64,000 nt of DNA from Psychrobacter glacincola (GCF_904846215.1 NZ_CAJGZK010000008.1:62001-126000); one strand, 5' to 3'; shown: positions 37,148-47,085, counted from the stretch's first letter. Notes: a model not told the origin generated them from the letters alone. A program made the numbers and translations.

Positions 37148-39463
37148 ATGTCCGATGTTATTGACCATACAATTGACCCAATCCTAGCAAACGAACCGAT
37201 GGATACGCGCTCAGTGGCGGAGTTCGCTGAGCAAGCGTATCTTAATTATGCCATGTACGTCATCATGGATCGGGCGCTACCAAATATCGCCGACGGGCTA
37301 AAGCCTGTGCAACGCCGCATTGTTTATGCGATGAGCGAGCTTGGGCTAAAATCAACGGCAAAGGCGAAAAAATCTGCGCGTACGGTCGGTGACGTATTGG
37401 GTAAATATCATCCGCATGGCGATAGCGCTTGTTATGAAGCGATGGTACTCATGGCACAGCCGTTTAGTTATCGCTATCCGCTGATTACCGGACAAGGTAA
37501 CTGGGGCAGCCCTGATGACCCAAAATCATTCGCCGCCATGCGTTATACCGAAGCGAAAATGTCTGCTTATGCCAATACGTTGCTTGCAGAACTTGGTCAA
37601 GGTACAGTCGATTGGCAAGACAACTTCGATGGCACCATGCAAGAGCCGACTACCCTGCCTGCGCGCCTGCCCAATATCTTATTAAATGGTACGACCGGTA
37701 TCGCCGTTGGTATGGCAACGGATATTCCGTCGCATAATCTTAATGAAGTCGTTCGTGCGGCGATTCGTCTGCTCAAAAACCCTGAGCTATCGGTTAAGCA
37801 GCTCACCCAGTCAATACCAGCGCCTGATTTGCCAACACCTGCTGAAATCATCACCAGCAAAAAAGATCTGCAAGCCATGTATGAAACTGGTCGTGGCAGC
37901 TATAAAATGCGCGCAACCTTTCATATTGACCCTAAAGAAAAAAATCTTGTCATCATCAATGCCCTCCCTTACCAAGTCTCAGGTAACAAAATCCAAGAGC
38001 AAATTGCCAAGCTGATGACCGATAAAAAGCTGCCGTGGATTACAGATATTCATGACGAATCAGATCACGAAAACGCTTGCCGTATCGTGCTTGAGCTACG
38101 ATCAACGCGGGTCGATGTCGATCGTGTGATGAGTCATCTGTTTGCCAGTACTGATCTAGAAAGCAATTACCGCGTCAATATGAATATGATTGGCTTAAAC
38201 GGTAAGCCACAGGTCAAAAACCTCAAGGAAATATTAGAAGAATGGCTAATCTGCCGCCGTTCAGTAGTGACTCGCCGTCTGCAGTATCGCCTCGATAAAA
38301 TCGATAAGCGCTTACATATCCTCACAGGTCTACTGATTGCCTATCTAAATATTGATGAAGTGATTCGCATTATTCGCAAAGAGAACGATCCAAAATTAGC
38401 GTTGATGCAAGGTTATGATTTAACCGATATCCAAGCCAATGCCATCTTAGATATTCGTTTGCGTCAACTCGCTAAACTTGAAGAGTTTGAGCTGCGCCGT
38501 GAGCAAGATGATCTGGCAAACGAGCGCGCCATTATTCAAGAGTATTTGGACAATCCAGACAGTCTAACCACTCTGATGATCGATGAGCTTACTGCCGATA
38601 TGAAAGAACATGGCAACGAGCGCGTGTCACCACTGGCAGAACGCGAAGAAGCGCAAGCGTTAAAAGAATCCGACCTCGTACCAAGCGAGCCAATTACCGC
38701 TGTGTTATCAAAAGCCGGCTGGATACGCGCTGCCAAAGGTCATGACGTAGACGCCGCTGCTATGAGCTATCGCTCAGGCGACAGCTATCAAGCCCACGTC
38801 CGCGGTAAATCTAATGAGAAAATCTACGTGCTAGATAGCACGGGTCGTAGTTATAGTATTGATGCGCATAATCTTGCCTCAGCTCGCGGTCAAGGTGATC
38901 CGCTCACCAGCGTCTTAAAACCGCCAGCAGGTGCCACTTTTGAGCAACTGCTAACCGGTGACAATGACCAGCGCATTATCTTAGCCAGCTCTCAAGGCTA
39001 TGGTTTTATCAACACAATTGGCAATCTAGATAGCAATCAAAAAGCTGGTAAAAACATCATTAATCTAGCCGCTGATAGCCAACTGTTACCTATCGCGCGT
39101 ATCGATGCTCAAGCTGATTTGATGGTAAGCGCTGAGAATAATGGCATCTCTACTCCCGAAAACAGCTCTACTCCTGACCATATCGCTGTCGTGACCAATG
39201 CTGGCTATTTATTGATATTTGCACTTGATGATTTGCCTGAACAGGCTCGCGGCAAGGGTAATAAGATGATTAATTTAAAAGGTGATGAAGAAGTGCTCAC
39301 TATCACGCCACTTAGCAAACAAGATAGTCTAATCATTACTGCTGGCAAGCGTCATGTGACTTTAAAGCCGATGGACTTAGCCAACTATACTGCTAAGCGT
39401 GGTAGCCGTGGTGGTCAGTTGCCACGAGGCTTTCAAAATGTGACAAGTGTTGAGGTTGGGTGA
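37148..39463 (+). CDS. parC: DNA topoisomerase IV subunit A
   Basis: A 771-residue type IIA topoisomerase subunit that decatenates chromosomes with ParE. Visible features: the winged-helix region with [27 protein letters not shown], the catalytic Tyr in [12 protein letters not shown] (about residue 129), the [25 protein letters not shown] block, the coiled-coil tower ([38 protein letters not shown]) and a C-terminal beta-pinwheel. The quinolone-determining Ser and Glu of the E. coli 80/84 positions (DSACYE) are both present, so no classic resistance substitution is seen. parE is not in the window. The ribosome site is weak. Confidence 0.96.
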   Translation: MSDVIDHTIDPILANEPMDTRSVAEFAEQAYLNYAMYVIMDRALPNIADGLKPVQRRIVYAMSELGLKSTAKAKKSARTVGDVLGKYHPHGDSACYEAMVLMAQPFSYRYPLITGQGNWGSPDDPKSFAAMRYTEAKMSAYANTLLAELGQGTVDWQDNFDGTMQEPTTLPARLPNILLNGTTGIAVGMATDIPSHNLNEVVRAAIRLLKNPELSVKQLTQSIPAPDLPTPAEIITSKKDLQAMYETGRGSYKMRATFHIDPKEKNLVIINALPYQVSGNKIQEQIAKLMTDKKLPWITDIHDESDHENACRIVLELRSTRVDVDRVMSHLFASTDLESNYRVNMNMIGLNGKPQVKNLKEILEEWLICRRSVVTRRLQYRLDKIDKRLHILTGLLIAYLNIDEVIRIIRKENDPKLALMQGYDLTDIQANAILDIRLRQLAKLEEFELRREQDDLANERAIIQEYLDNPDSLTTLMIDELTADMKEHGNERVSPLAEREEAQALKESDLVPSEPITAVLSKAGWIRAAKGHDVDAAAMSYRSGDSYQAHVRGKSNEKIYVLDSTGRSYSIDAHNLASARGQGDPLTSVLKPPAGATFEQLLTGDNDQRIILASSQGYGFINTIGNLDSNQKAGKNIINLAADSQLLPIARIDAQADLMVSAENNGISTPENSSTPDHIAVVTNAGYLLIFALDDLPEQARGKGNKMINLKGDEEVLTITPLSKQDSLIITAGKRHVTLKPMDLANYTAKRGSRGGQLPRGFQNVTSVEVG

Positions 39464-39466
39464 TAA

Positions 39467-39604
39467 TATAGTCAGTGAAAAGTAATATCGACACATTATG
39501 TACTACTGGTATTAATTTTTCTTGCTTGCTGTACCCATGCAGACAGAGGCTGCGAAAAATTTATACCAGCAGTACCGTAGCGTTTTTAGAGTATTTTGAC
39601 TATA
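39467..39604 (+). repeat. Dispersed hairpin element, type 1, copy 9
   Basis: A 138-bp copy starting three bases after the parC stop codon, TATAGTCAGTGAAAAG to TATTTTGACTATA. Arms GTACTACTGGTAT and ATACCAGCAGTAC pair with one A-C mismatch. Confidence 0.88.
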
Positions 39605-39656
39605 GCTATGCTTTGCGCTCTAGTCTCTAGCATTTAACGCTCACAATATTTTTAAC

Positions 39657-39696
39657 AAAAAACCGCCTATACACAAGGTATAGACGGCTTTTTTTT
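39657..39696. terminator. Terminator between convergent parC and BLUF gene
   Basis: AAAAAACCGCCTATAC...GTATAGACGGCTTTTTTTT hairpin with one bulged/mismatched position; T tracts suit both directions. Confidence 0.8.
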
Positions 39697-39741
39697 GCTA
39701 GCTAAAACAGATGACTATTATAGTGAAAAGATAATACTCGT

Positions 39742-40221
39742 TTAAAAGTTGCTGGATTTGGTATCTTCAAAAACTGCTGTCAAAAAGCTTTCAATCTGAG
39801 TACTTGTCATTAGATAGGGATTATAGTCAGAACCTGCTGAGAAGCTTTTTAGGGCATACTCTTCATCTTTAGCGCTTGATGTCAGATGTTTGACTAAAAA
39901 CCCATTCCATTGACGCGATTCTATTTCCTCTATATTAACAATATTAGGAAAAATGGTTGAATGCTTGTCAAGTATCTTTTCTAAGGCAGTATTGATAGCA
40001 GGTCTTGTTCCTTGAAAACTTTGAACGAAATAATCTTCACTAATAACTAAAGCTGAAACTATATTGTTTTCTTCAAAATATCTTCGCCAAAACTCAAGTG
40101 CACGAGTCAGCTCGATTCCCGAATCTAGATCGACATTTTTGGCGATATATATCATTTTGATAAGAATATGCTCGCCATTTCTTTTTTTGCTTTCTGGAGT
40201 ATGGCTTGTCATTGTACGCAT
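39742..40221 (-). CDS. BLUF-domain photoreceptor-like protein, paralogue 1
   Basis: A 159-residue single-domain protein resembling short BLUF blue-light sensors such as Acinetobacter BlsA. The first strand IKMIYIAKN supplies the candidate flavin-contact Tyr. SALVISEDYFVQSFQGTR matches the BLUF strand with the key Gln (FVQ). ESRQWNGFLVKHL matches the R-F-x-x-W-x-M region, and the tail FSAGSDYNPYLM is the FNPY-type cap helix. The Asn expected before the ItG strand is displaced (EENNIVS), so flavin contact is not certain. AAGG seven bases before the ATG supports the start. It would signal by protein-protein contact, with no output domain. A diverged paralogue lies upstream. Confidence 0.62.
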   Translation of the reverse strand: MRTMTSHTPESKKRNGEHILIKMIYIAKNVDLDSGIELTRALEFWRRYFEENNIVSALVISEDYFVQSFQGTRPAINTALEKILDKHSTIFPNIVNIEEIESRQWNGFLVKHLTSSAKDEEYALKSFSAGSDYNPYLMTSTQIESFLTAVFEDTKSSNF

Positions 40222-40336
40222 AAGAAACCTTATTTATGAAATGCTCATCTAAACTAAGATACACTTTATTATAAAAAATAATCAATAAAGTTTTTATATT
40301 TTGACCGATTTTTTATCGTCTATCATGATTTTTTAG

Positions 40337-40411
40337 AGTGCGTAGGATGCGTTCCACGCACCACTTCTAAGTGCTATTGATTTTATTGGTGCGTCCTACG
40401 CATCCTATGGC
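40337..40411. repeat. GTAGGATGCG-type palindromic intergenic repeat
   Basis: Arms GCGTAGGATGCGTTCCACGCACCA (40340-40363) and TGGTGCGTCCTACGCATCC (from 40387) form a long imperfect hairpin. The text matches the widely scattered 'GTAGG(A/G)TGCG...CGCACC' repeat seen in many proteobacterial genomes. A partial relative (GTCGCAAACTTCATCCAACCTACGTGC) follows at about 40430-40456. Confidence 0.7.
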
Positions 40412-40485
40412 TTTCTTTTAAATATTGGGTGTCGCAAACTTCATCCAACCTACGTGCTGATATTATCGATTTTTGATTAGCTGGA

Positions 40486-40971
40486 TTATTTCTCTTTAAA
40501 AACTGCTTTCATAAAGCTTATAATTTGAGTTTTTTTCATTAAATAGGGATTAAAGTCAGCACCTGCTGAGAAATTTTTAAGTGTATATTCCTCATCTTGA
40601 GCGCTTGACGTTAAATATTTAATTAAAAAGTCATCCCATTTACGTGTGTCTACTTCCTCAATATCAATAATATGAGGTGTCATGTGCGAATATTCATTAA
40701 TCAACTTTGCCAAAACTTCATTGATAACAAGTCTTGAGCCTTCGATATTTTGTATCAAATAACTGTCATTAAGCACAAGCGCTGAGGTGATATCGCTTTT
40801 CTCGTTATCTCTTCGCCATTTCTCAAGAGTACGAGTCAAACCTACTCCATTATCCTTTTTGGTATTTTTGCCAATATACGTTAGGCTGACAAGAATATGT
40901 TCGCCATCCCTATTTTTCTTTTCGGAAATCTTATCTTTCTCTTCGGAAATATAGTCAATAATATTATTCAT
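40486..40971 (-). CDS. BLUF-domain-like protein, paralogue 2
   Basis: A 161-residue paralogue of the downstream BLUF-like protein, sharing GEHIL, LTR-LE-WRR, the SAL strand, LTSSA-DEEY and FSAG-D-NPYLM. The strand Tyr (SLTYIGK) and the Gln (SYLIQNIEGSR) are kept; the region expected to hold the flavin-binding Asn reads EKSDITSAL. I start at 40971, because GGA lies before TTTCTTATG there, a leader shared by both paralogues; the ATG nine codons earlier gives an odd hydrophobic extension. The two genes are in tandem with a palindromic repeat between. Function as an active photoreceptor is less certain than for paralogue 1. Confidence 0.58.
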   Translation of the reverse strand: MNNIIDYISEEKDKISEKKNRDGEHILVSLTYIGKNTKKDNGVGLTRTLEKWRRDNEKSDITSALVLNDSYLIQNIEGSRLVINEVLAKLINEYSHMTPHIIDIEEVDTRKWDDFLIKYLTSSAQDEEYTLKNFSAGADFNPYLMKKTQIISFMKAVFKEK

Positions 40972-41470
40972 AAGAAATCCAATTAATAAAAAAATCATTC
41001 AAATTAAGATACTATTTAAAGCAGAATGTAATCAATGATATTTTTTCCTATTTCATTCAATTTTTGTAATTTACATATAAAGCTAGCGACATATTTAGCC
41101 AAACATTTACGATGATACATGATAATTATTTTTTTGAGAGATTACATAATCTATTTTAACAAGTTGGCCTGCCATCGCTTATCCCGATAAAGTAGCTATT
41201 TGTTTTGATAGCTCTACAGTAGCATCACAAAGTACGACACAATCAGTGCTGTAGGCTCAACCTAATCGTTTGAAAATCGTTCTGTATTTTCCAATAATTT
41301 GAATTCAGTTTTAAAAAAACAATCAAACAGCCGCTGTGTTACACAGTCTAGTCAAAAATCTCGTCATTTCTAGCTGATGAGCCTGTAGGATAAAACATAT
41401 AATAATGAGCCAAGACTCTTAGACTGATAAAGACTCATACCTAATAGAGTTCAAAATATAAAGGACAACC
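40972..41470. other. Intergenic region between paralogue 2 and the HAD gene
   Basis: About 500 bases, A+T-rich, without a gene, RNA or repeat I recognise. It separates divergent transcripts, so both promoters should lie here. Confidence 0.5.
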
Positions 41471-42301
41471 ATGTTTATTGTAGATAAGGCTGCTGCAGCT
41501 AGTATGAATAATAAAGCCCCCACCCCCAAAATCATATTTTTTGATATCGATGACACCTTAAGCCGTAACGGCATTATCGCCGCGCACAATCAAGCAACGC
41601 TTGAAGCGCTGGCTAAGACTGATATTAAACTGGTGATTTCAACCGGACGCTCCAAAGCCATATTACCTGCGGATATCTTAGCGTTACTGGATGCCGATAT
41701 ATTGGACGCCATTATTTGTATGAATGGGCAATACAGCTTTAATAAAGCGGGCATGATCAGTCATTATCCATTATCAGATGCGCAAACTAGCAAGATTGTA
41801 ATGCTATGCCAAAAAAGTGAGCTCATTCATAAATTTGACTCGGCGACTCATATCGCATGGTCACATGAAAACGCGCGCCTACGTGAATACAATGCGATAA
41901 CACCAAACTCTATCCTTGACCCAGAATATCATAAGGCAAATACGGTTTATCAATGCTCGGTATTCTTTAACACTCAAGAAGAGAAAATGCAGGAGGTTGA
42001 CTTTGCCCAAGATGATTTGAAACTGGTGCATTGGCATCATATTGGCGCAGATATATTACCAATCGAGGCATCCAAAGCACGCGGTATCATAGATTTATGC
42101 CTGCATTACGATATTGATGCGAAGGATTGTATGGCATTTGGTGATGGGCTAAATGATTTAGAGATGTTTGATTTGGTCGGCTATGCAGTGGCAATGGGCG
42201 ATGCAAAGCCTGAACTGATCGCGCGTGCGGATTTTGTCACTGGGACAATTGAAGAATATGGAATACAAGCGGTACTCGATCATTTGCATATAGCATCGTG
42301 A
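41471..42301 (+). CDS. HAD-IIB (Cof-type) hydrolase
   Basis: A 276-residue HAD-superfamily phosphatase. Motif I FFDIDDTLSRNG with the nucleophile Asp is near residues 26-37, motif II VISTGRSKA near 55-63, and motifs III/IV are SKARGI and AFGDGLNDLEMF near residues 222-233, followed by VAMGDAKPELIARADFVTG. The large Cof-type cap lies between motifs II and III. Such enzymes dephosphorylate sugar phosphates, FMN or PLP; the substrate is not readable. AAGGACAACC precedes the ATG. Confidence 0.93.
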   Translation: MFIVDKAAAASMNNKAPTPKIIFFDIDDTLSRNGIIAAHNQATLEALAKTDIKLVISTGRSKAILPADILALLDADILDAIICMNGQYSFNKAGMISHYPLSDAQTSKIVMLCQKSELIHKFDSATHIAWSHENARLREYNAITPNSILDPEYHKANTVYQCSVFFNTQEEKMQEVDFAQDDLKLVHWHHIGADILPIEASKARGIIDLCLHYDIDAKDCMAFGDGLNDLEMFDLVGYAVAMGDAKPELIARADFVTGTIEEYGIQAVLDHLHIAS

Positions 42302-42340
42302 CAGTGTGGGCTTGAATAGGGTTATTTATGAGTTTAGTTA

Positions 42341-42382
42341 AGCAGATGAATGGTCTGCAAATAGGCAGACCATTCATCTGCT
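42341..42382. terminator. Perfect 18-base hairpin between convergent genes
   Basis: AGCAGATGAATGGTCTGC / GCAGACCATTCATCTGCT with a six-base AAATAG loop, between the HAD gene and a minus-strand gene. T tracts are lacking, so it may be a mutual terminator of unusual form or another hairpin. Confidence 0.55.
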
Positions 42383-42394
42383 CTATCACTACAT

Positions 42395-42658
42395 TTAACT
42401 GCGTTTAAATACCAAGCCATAAACCCAACTGCCTAGCTTATAAAATCCAACAGCAACTAAAATAAAGAGTAATGCTGCCAATAAATACGCTAAAAAATTT
42501 GGTATACCAGTTGACCAACCAATACTAAATGCCACGCCAAGATACGCGGTTAACGGCCAGCTTAAAAGTGGCGTGTCCATGCCAGCATTAAAAAATGCAA
42601 TGATGGCGCACAGACCTAGCACAGCAGTGACAATGCCAGCGATTTTACGATGAGTCAT
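42395..42658 (-). CDS. Small hypothetical membrane protein
   Basis: An 87-residue protein with three predicted hydrophobic spans (IAGIVTAVLGLCAIIAFF, PLTAYLGVAFSIGWSTGI, LAYLLAALLFILVAVGFYKLG). The ATG at 42658 (MTHRKIAG) is chosen because AGAGACG lies just upstream; an in-frame ATG 13 codons earlier gives a charged leader. It follows the SDR gene by 54 bases on the same strand, so the pair may be one transcript. No family recognised. Confidence 0.7.
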   Translation of the reverse strand: MTHRKIAGIVTAVLGLCAIIAFFNAGMDTPLLSWPLTAYLGVAFSIGWSTGIPNFLAYLLAALLFILVAVGFYKLGSWVYGLVFKRS

Positions 42659-42712
42659 CTCGTCTCTCTTGTACAATCGAATCAATTTGATGACCAAAAA
42701 ACAGTGCCCTTA

Positions 42713-43504
42713 TTAAGGCATCGTCAAGCCGCCATCAACGGCAATAGATTGACCCGTAATAGCCGCGCTCAAATCAGACGCCATCAGCAACACTGAATTG
42801 GCAAAATCGCTCACTGAGGTCGCTTGGCGAAGTGGCGTGGTAGTTGCGATATAGTTAAAGACTTCTTCGGTCGTTAATTGACTAGCGTCAGTCGTTTTGA
42901 GCAATCCACCTGCTAATAAATTAACCCGAATACCATATTGCCCAAGCTCCGCCGCTAAATTACGTGTTAGACCAATAAGCGCAGATTTTGCGGTGGTATA
43001 GTCGTAATAAGTCACGACCGGATTATAAACCAGATTGGTTGAGATATTGATAATCTTGCCCATCTGCTGTGCTTTCATTTGTGGCAATACCGCTTGCACT
43101 GTATTGACGGCACCTTGGACAATGCCGTCAATTTGCTGAGAAAAATGTGCCCATTTCACAGTCTCGATACTGGTGTAATCAGCACTCGGGTTAAACTGAT
43201 AGCTCGGCAAGGCATTATTAATTAATATATCAATACATGCGAAACGTTCTATAACTTCTGCTGCCATTGCTTGCATTTGTGCTAAATCAGTTACATCCCC
43301 TTGATAAGTAAAAGCACGCCCACCTTCTGCTTCGATATCAGCAACCACTTTTTCAGCCGCCTCTTTACTATGCAAATAATTCACGCAAACGCTCGCGCCT
43401 GCCGCTGCCATCTGCATGGCGATTTGAGCGCCGAGACCACGACTTGCGCCTGTGACGATGGCGACTTTATCAGTAAGAATGACCGGAATAACGGTTTGAG
43501 CCAT
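42713..43504 (-). CDS. SDR family oxidoreductase
   Basis: A 263-residue classical short-chain dehydrogenase/reductase. The cofactor motif TGASRGLGAQIA is near residues 19-30, with a Ser-Arg pair suggesting NADP(H). NALPSYQFNP corresponds to the NNAG region (here NNALP), INISTNLVYNPVVTYYDYTTAKSAL holds Ser, Tyr and Lys of the catalytic set, and the C-terminus AITGQSIAVDGGLTMP is typical. It resembles FabG-like 3-oxoacyl reductases, but no fatty-acid gene is beside it and the substrate is open. A 20-base tandem repeat lies in its upstream region. Confidence 0.93.
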   Translation of the reverse strand: MAQTVIPVILTDKVAIVTGASRGLGAQIAMQMAAAGASVCVNYLHSKEAAEKVVADIEAEGGRAFTYQGDVTDLAQMQAMAAEVIERFACIDILINNALPSYQFNPSADYTSIETVKWAHFSQQIDGIVQGAVNTVQAVLPQMKAQQMGKIINISTNLVYNPVVTYYDYTTAKSALIGLTRNLAAELGQYGIRVNLLAGGLLKTTDASQLTTEEVFNYIATTTPLRQATSVSDFANSVLLMASDLSAAITGQSIAVDGGLTMP

Positions 43505-43542
43505 GAGATTGCATCCTTTATTATTATGTTATGGTTAGAATA

Positions 43543-43611
43543 TGACTATACTTAAAGCGCTCTGACTATACTTAAAGCGCTCTGACCATGCTTAAAGCGC
43601 GCTGGCTATAG
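43543..43611. repeat. Three-copy 20-base tandem repeat upstream of the SDR gene
   Basis: TGACTATACTTAAAGCGCTC occurs exactly at 43543-43562 and 43563-43582. A third, changed unit (TGACCATGCTTAAAGCGCGC) is at 43583-43602, with a partial fourth (TGGCTATAG). It lies 39 bases upstream of the SDR start codon. Confidence 0.9.
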
Positions 43612-43654
43612 AACAAATCATGCTCATCATAGCATGATTGATTGCTATCATTGC

Positions 43655-43789
43655 GTGAGCAGTACCTTCCTAGTATGGGCTATAGCCTGTTCGCTATAAA
43701 GTCACCACAGCATCAACCCCGATGACCATACTAGTGTATAGCTTTCGCTCGGTTTCTTTATATTGATATTATTTTGGATTGACTATAGC
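43655..43789. repeat. Degenerate relative of the hairpin elements (doubtful)
   Basis: An inverted pair CTAGTATGGGC / GACCATACTAG around ATAGCC...CAACCCC. It is followed by TTATATTGATATTATTTTGGATTGACTATAG, which resembles a reversed outer arm ending in TGACTATA. The characteristic core is gone. Confidence 0.35.
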
Positions 43790-43903
43790 ACCCAACCTAC
43801 TCAAGCTGCTGCTCTTTAAATGACTGTGCGTTAAATGAACGCGCATCATAACCCTAATCGTATAATCAACGATACCATACCTATATCATAGAATATACTG
43901 CAC

Positions 43904-43938
43904 AAAAAAAACGCTGATTTTAAATAGTCAGCGTTTTT
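43904..43938 (-). terminator. Rho-independent terminator downstream of the FUSC gene
   Basis: AAAAAAACGCTGA / TCAGCGTTTTTT stem with an A+T-rich loop. It lies beyond the hairpin element, which would therefore be transcribed with the minus-strand gene. Confidence 0.8.
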
Positions 43939-43954
43939 TATGAGTGATATTTGG

Positions 43955-44099
43955 TATAGTTAATCCACTTTTAAAAGGGTACAGCACTACTGGGGTTAAT
44001 GATTCGCAGCCTCTGTCGGCTAGCTACAGCAAGCAAGAAAAATCAACCCCAGTAGTGCTTTATAACATTTGTACTTCTTTTATTTGGGACCAATTCTAT
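43955..44099 (-). repeat. Dispersed hairpin element, type 2, copy 10
   Basis: A 145-bp copy with outer start TATAGTTAATCC and an eroded far end (GGGACCAATTCTAT). Arms CACTACTGGGGTT (43985-43997) and AACCCCAGTAGTG (44045-44057) pair 13/13. It directly abuts the stop codon at 44100. Confidence 0.86.
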
Positions 44100-45311
44100 T
44101 TATAAATGCAAATCGGTTTCGCTCCCTTTGTGTTCAATTCGGCGTTGTTCACGGCGCTGGTAGCGCAGACCGGAGGCGGCAAACCATTGCGGTTTGGTTT
44201 CTTGTAATAAGTCACTGAGCTCCTGCAACTGTACTTGTAAGGTTTGGGTCAGCCAAAAGTAACCTTGCCACTCAAAGCCCAAACTTTCTACACTTGGGTA
44301 TGCTGATACCGCGATACGGGTAATGGGACGAAACACTTCATCGCTAGGACTGCGCAGTACTGCCGCCATATGCTGCATCGCTTGCGTTAATTCATGTTGA
44401 TAGTGTATAAGCAAGATATGATTTTCATCATCAATCTCAATATTAGCCAAGCGCGGCGCGGCACTTAACAGTAAATCAATCGTACCAATAATATTTCGAT
44501 GCGTGCGCTGAATAGTCTCCAGCGTCCCTTTTTTGATTCCTGATTCACTAGCGGTTGCTGCAATATGCGGGCGCACGGCCAATAGCCGATTGTTAATCTG
44601 TTGTAGCTCCGCGACCAATGTTTTATCAACAGGTACCCCTTCGACGGCAAGGGCAGCTGGGTTTACGTGCTCATCCCCTAACACCTCAGCCGCATCGATG
44701 TGATTGCCCACCCCAGCATAAAGACTGCTACAGGCCTCCAAGTTACTGGCCAATAAAAATCGCCACATCAAAGTAGACTTCAGCGGTAAAATTAAGGTCG
44801 CCGCTACCGCAACGCCAGTGCCGAGTAAGATATTGAGAGCGCGATAAATACCATCTTGACCGATACTGCTTTGACCCAGATTTGAGACAATCATTAACAT
44901 GGTAATACCGGTAAGTAGCCCTGTATAACCTAAATTCTTAACCGCTAGATAGCCAATAAGGCCACTGATCAGGCCAATGAGCGCATAATCTACCCACAAC
45001 CATGCGCCCGCACTTTGGTTAAACCATAAAATCCCAAGCGCAGTACCAATACCCAGTAACGTGCCAAGTACCCGCTCTTTCGCCTTGGTGTATATGGCAC
45101 CTTGATACTGTAATAACCCTAGAATGATAAAAACAGTAATGGTCGTCCATTCGCCATGCGGGAAGTGAGTCACTTTATTGACCAAGAGCGCAAGTATGAT
45201 AGCTATACCCAAACGTATGGCATGCAGAACATCAGCATGCTGATAGCGAGCGTATGGCTCTATCACGGGAGCGGTAAATCGTTGTAAAAAAGTCGGCTTC
45301 ACGCAGGACAT
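44100..45311 (-). CDS. FUSC / aromatic acid exporter family membrane protein
   Basis: A 403-residue protein. The N-terminal 170 or so residues form about six membrane spans (IRLGIAIILALLVNKVTHFPHGEWTTITVFIILGL, the ILGTLLGIGTALGILWF-type segment, LIGYLAVKNLGYTGLLTGITMLMI, LNILLGTGVAVAATLILP). This pattern, with HGEW near residue 52, fits the FUSC/YccS/AaeB half-domain. The rest is a long cytoplasmic helical region ending in basic RRQEQRRIEHKGSE-like text. Relatives export aromatic acids or related compounds; the substrate is unknown. There is no strong ribosome-site signal, but MSCVKPTFLQRFTAPVIEPYARYQHADVLHA matches family starts. Confidence 0.83.
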   Translation of the reverse strand: MSCVKPTFLQRFTAPVIEPYARYQHADVLHAIRLGIAIILALLVNKVTHFPHGEWTTITVFIILGLLQYQGAIYTKAKERVLGTLLGIGTALGILWFNQSAGAWLWVDYALIGLISGLIGYLAVKNLGYTGLLTGITMLMIVSNLGQSSIGQDGIYRALNILLGTGVAVAATLILPLKSTLMWRFLLASNLEACSSLYAGVGNHIDAAEVLGDEHVNPAALAVEGVPVDKTLVAELQQINNRLLAVRPHIAATASESGIKKGTLETIQRTHRNIIGTIDLLLSAAPRLANIEIDDENHILLIHYQHELTQAMQHMAAVLRSPSDEVFRPITRIAVSAYPSVESLGFEWQGYFWLTQTLQVQLQELSDLLQETKPQWFAASGLRYQRREQRRIEHKGSETDLHL

Positions 45312-45466
45312 CTCTTATCATTAATGAGAATTAGAATTAAAAAAAGTATAAAAATAACGCCTTTTACCTATTAAAAGATAAAAGACGTTAAGTGTCAAAA
45401 CAAGCTCGCACATCACCAAAAAAAGACAAGGTTAAGTGAGCATTTGGGTGTCAATCAGGCTAATTA

Positions 45467-46984
<1,518 letters not shown>

Positions 46985-47085
46985 TTACCTGCTCAAAACA
47001 TCTATAAATCCATCTTTGAAATAACGTTGTCTACCTCTACTATCTATACATTATGGTACACAACGCTATCCATAAATCAGATCAA

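Noticed and set aside
37430..37446. Quinolone-resistance substitution in ParC
   Set aside because: The Ser and Glu of the resistance-determining region are both unchanged (DSACYE).
43955..44099. Hairpin elements as integron attC sites
   Set aside because: Structure-over-sequence conservation is similar, but the RYYYAAC/GTTRRRY boxes are absent, there is no integrase, and the neighbouring genes are ordinary chromosomal genes rather than cassettes.
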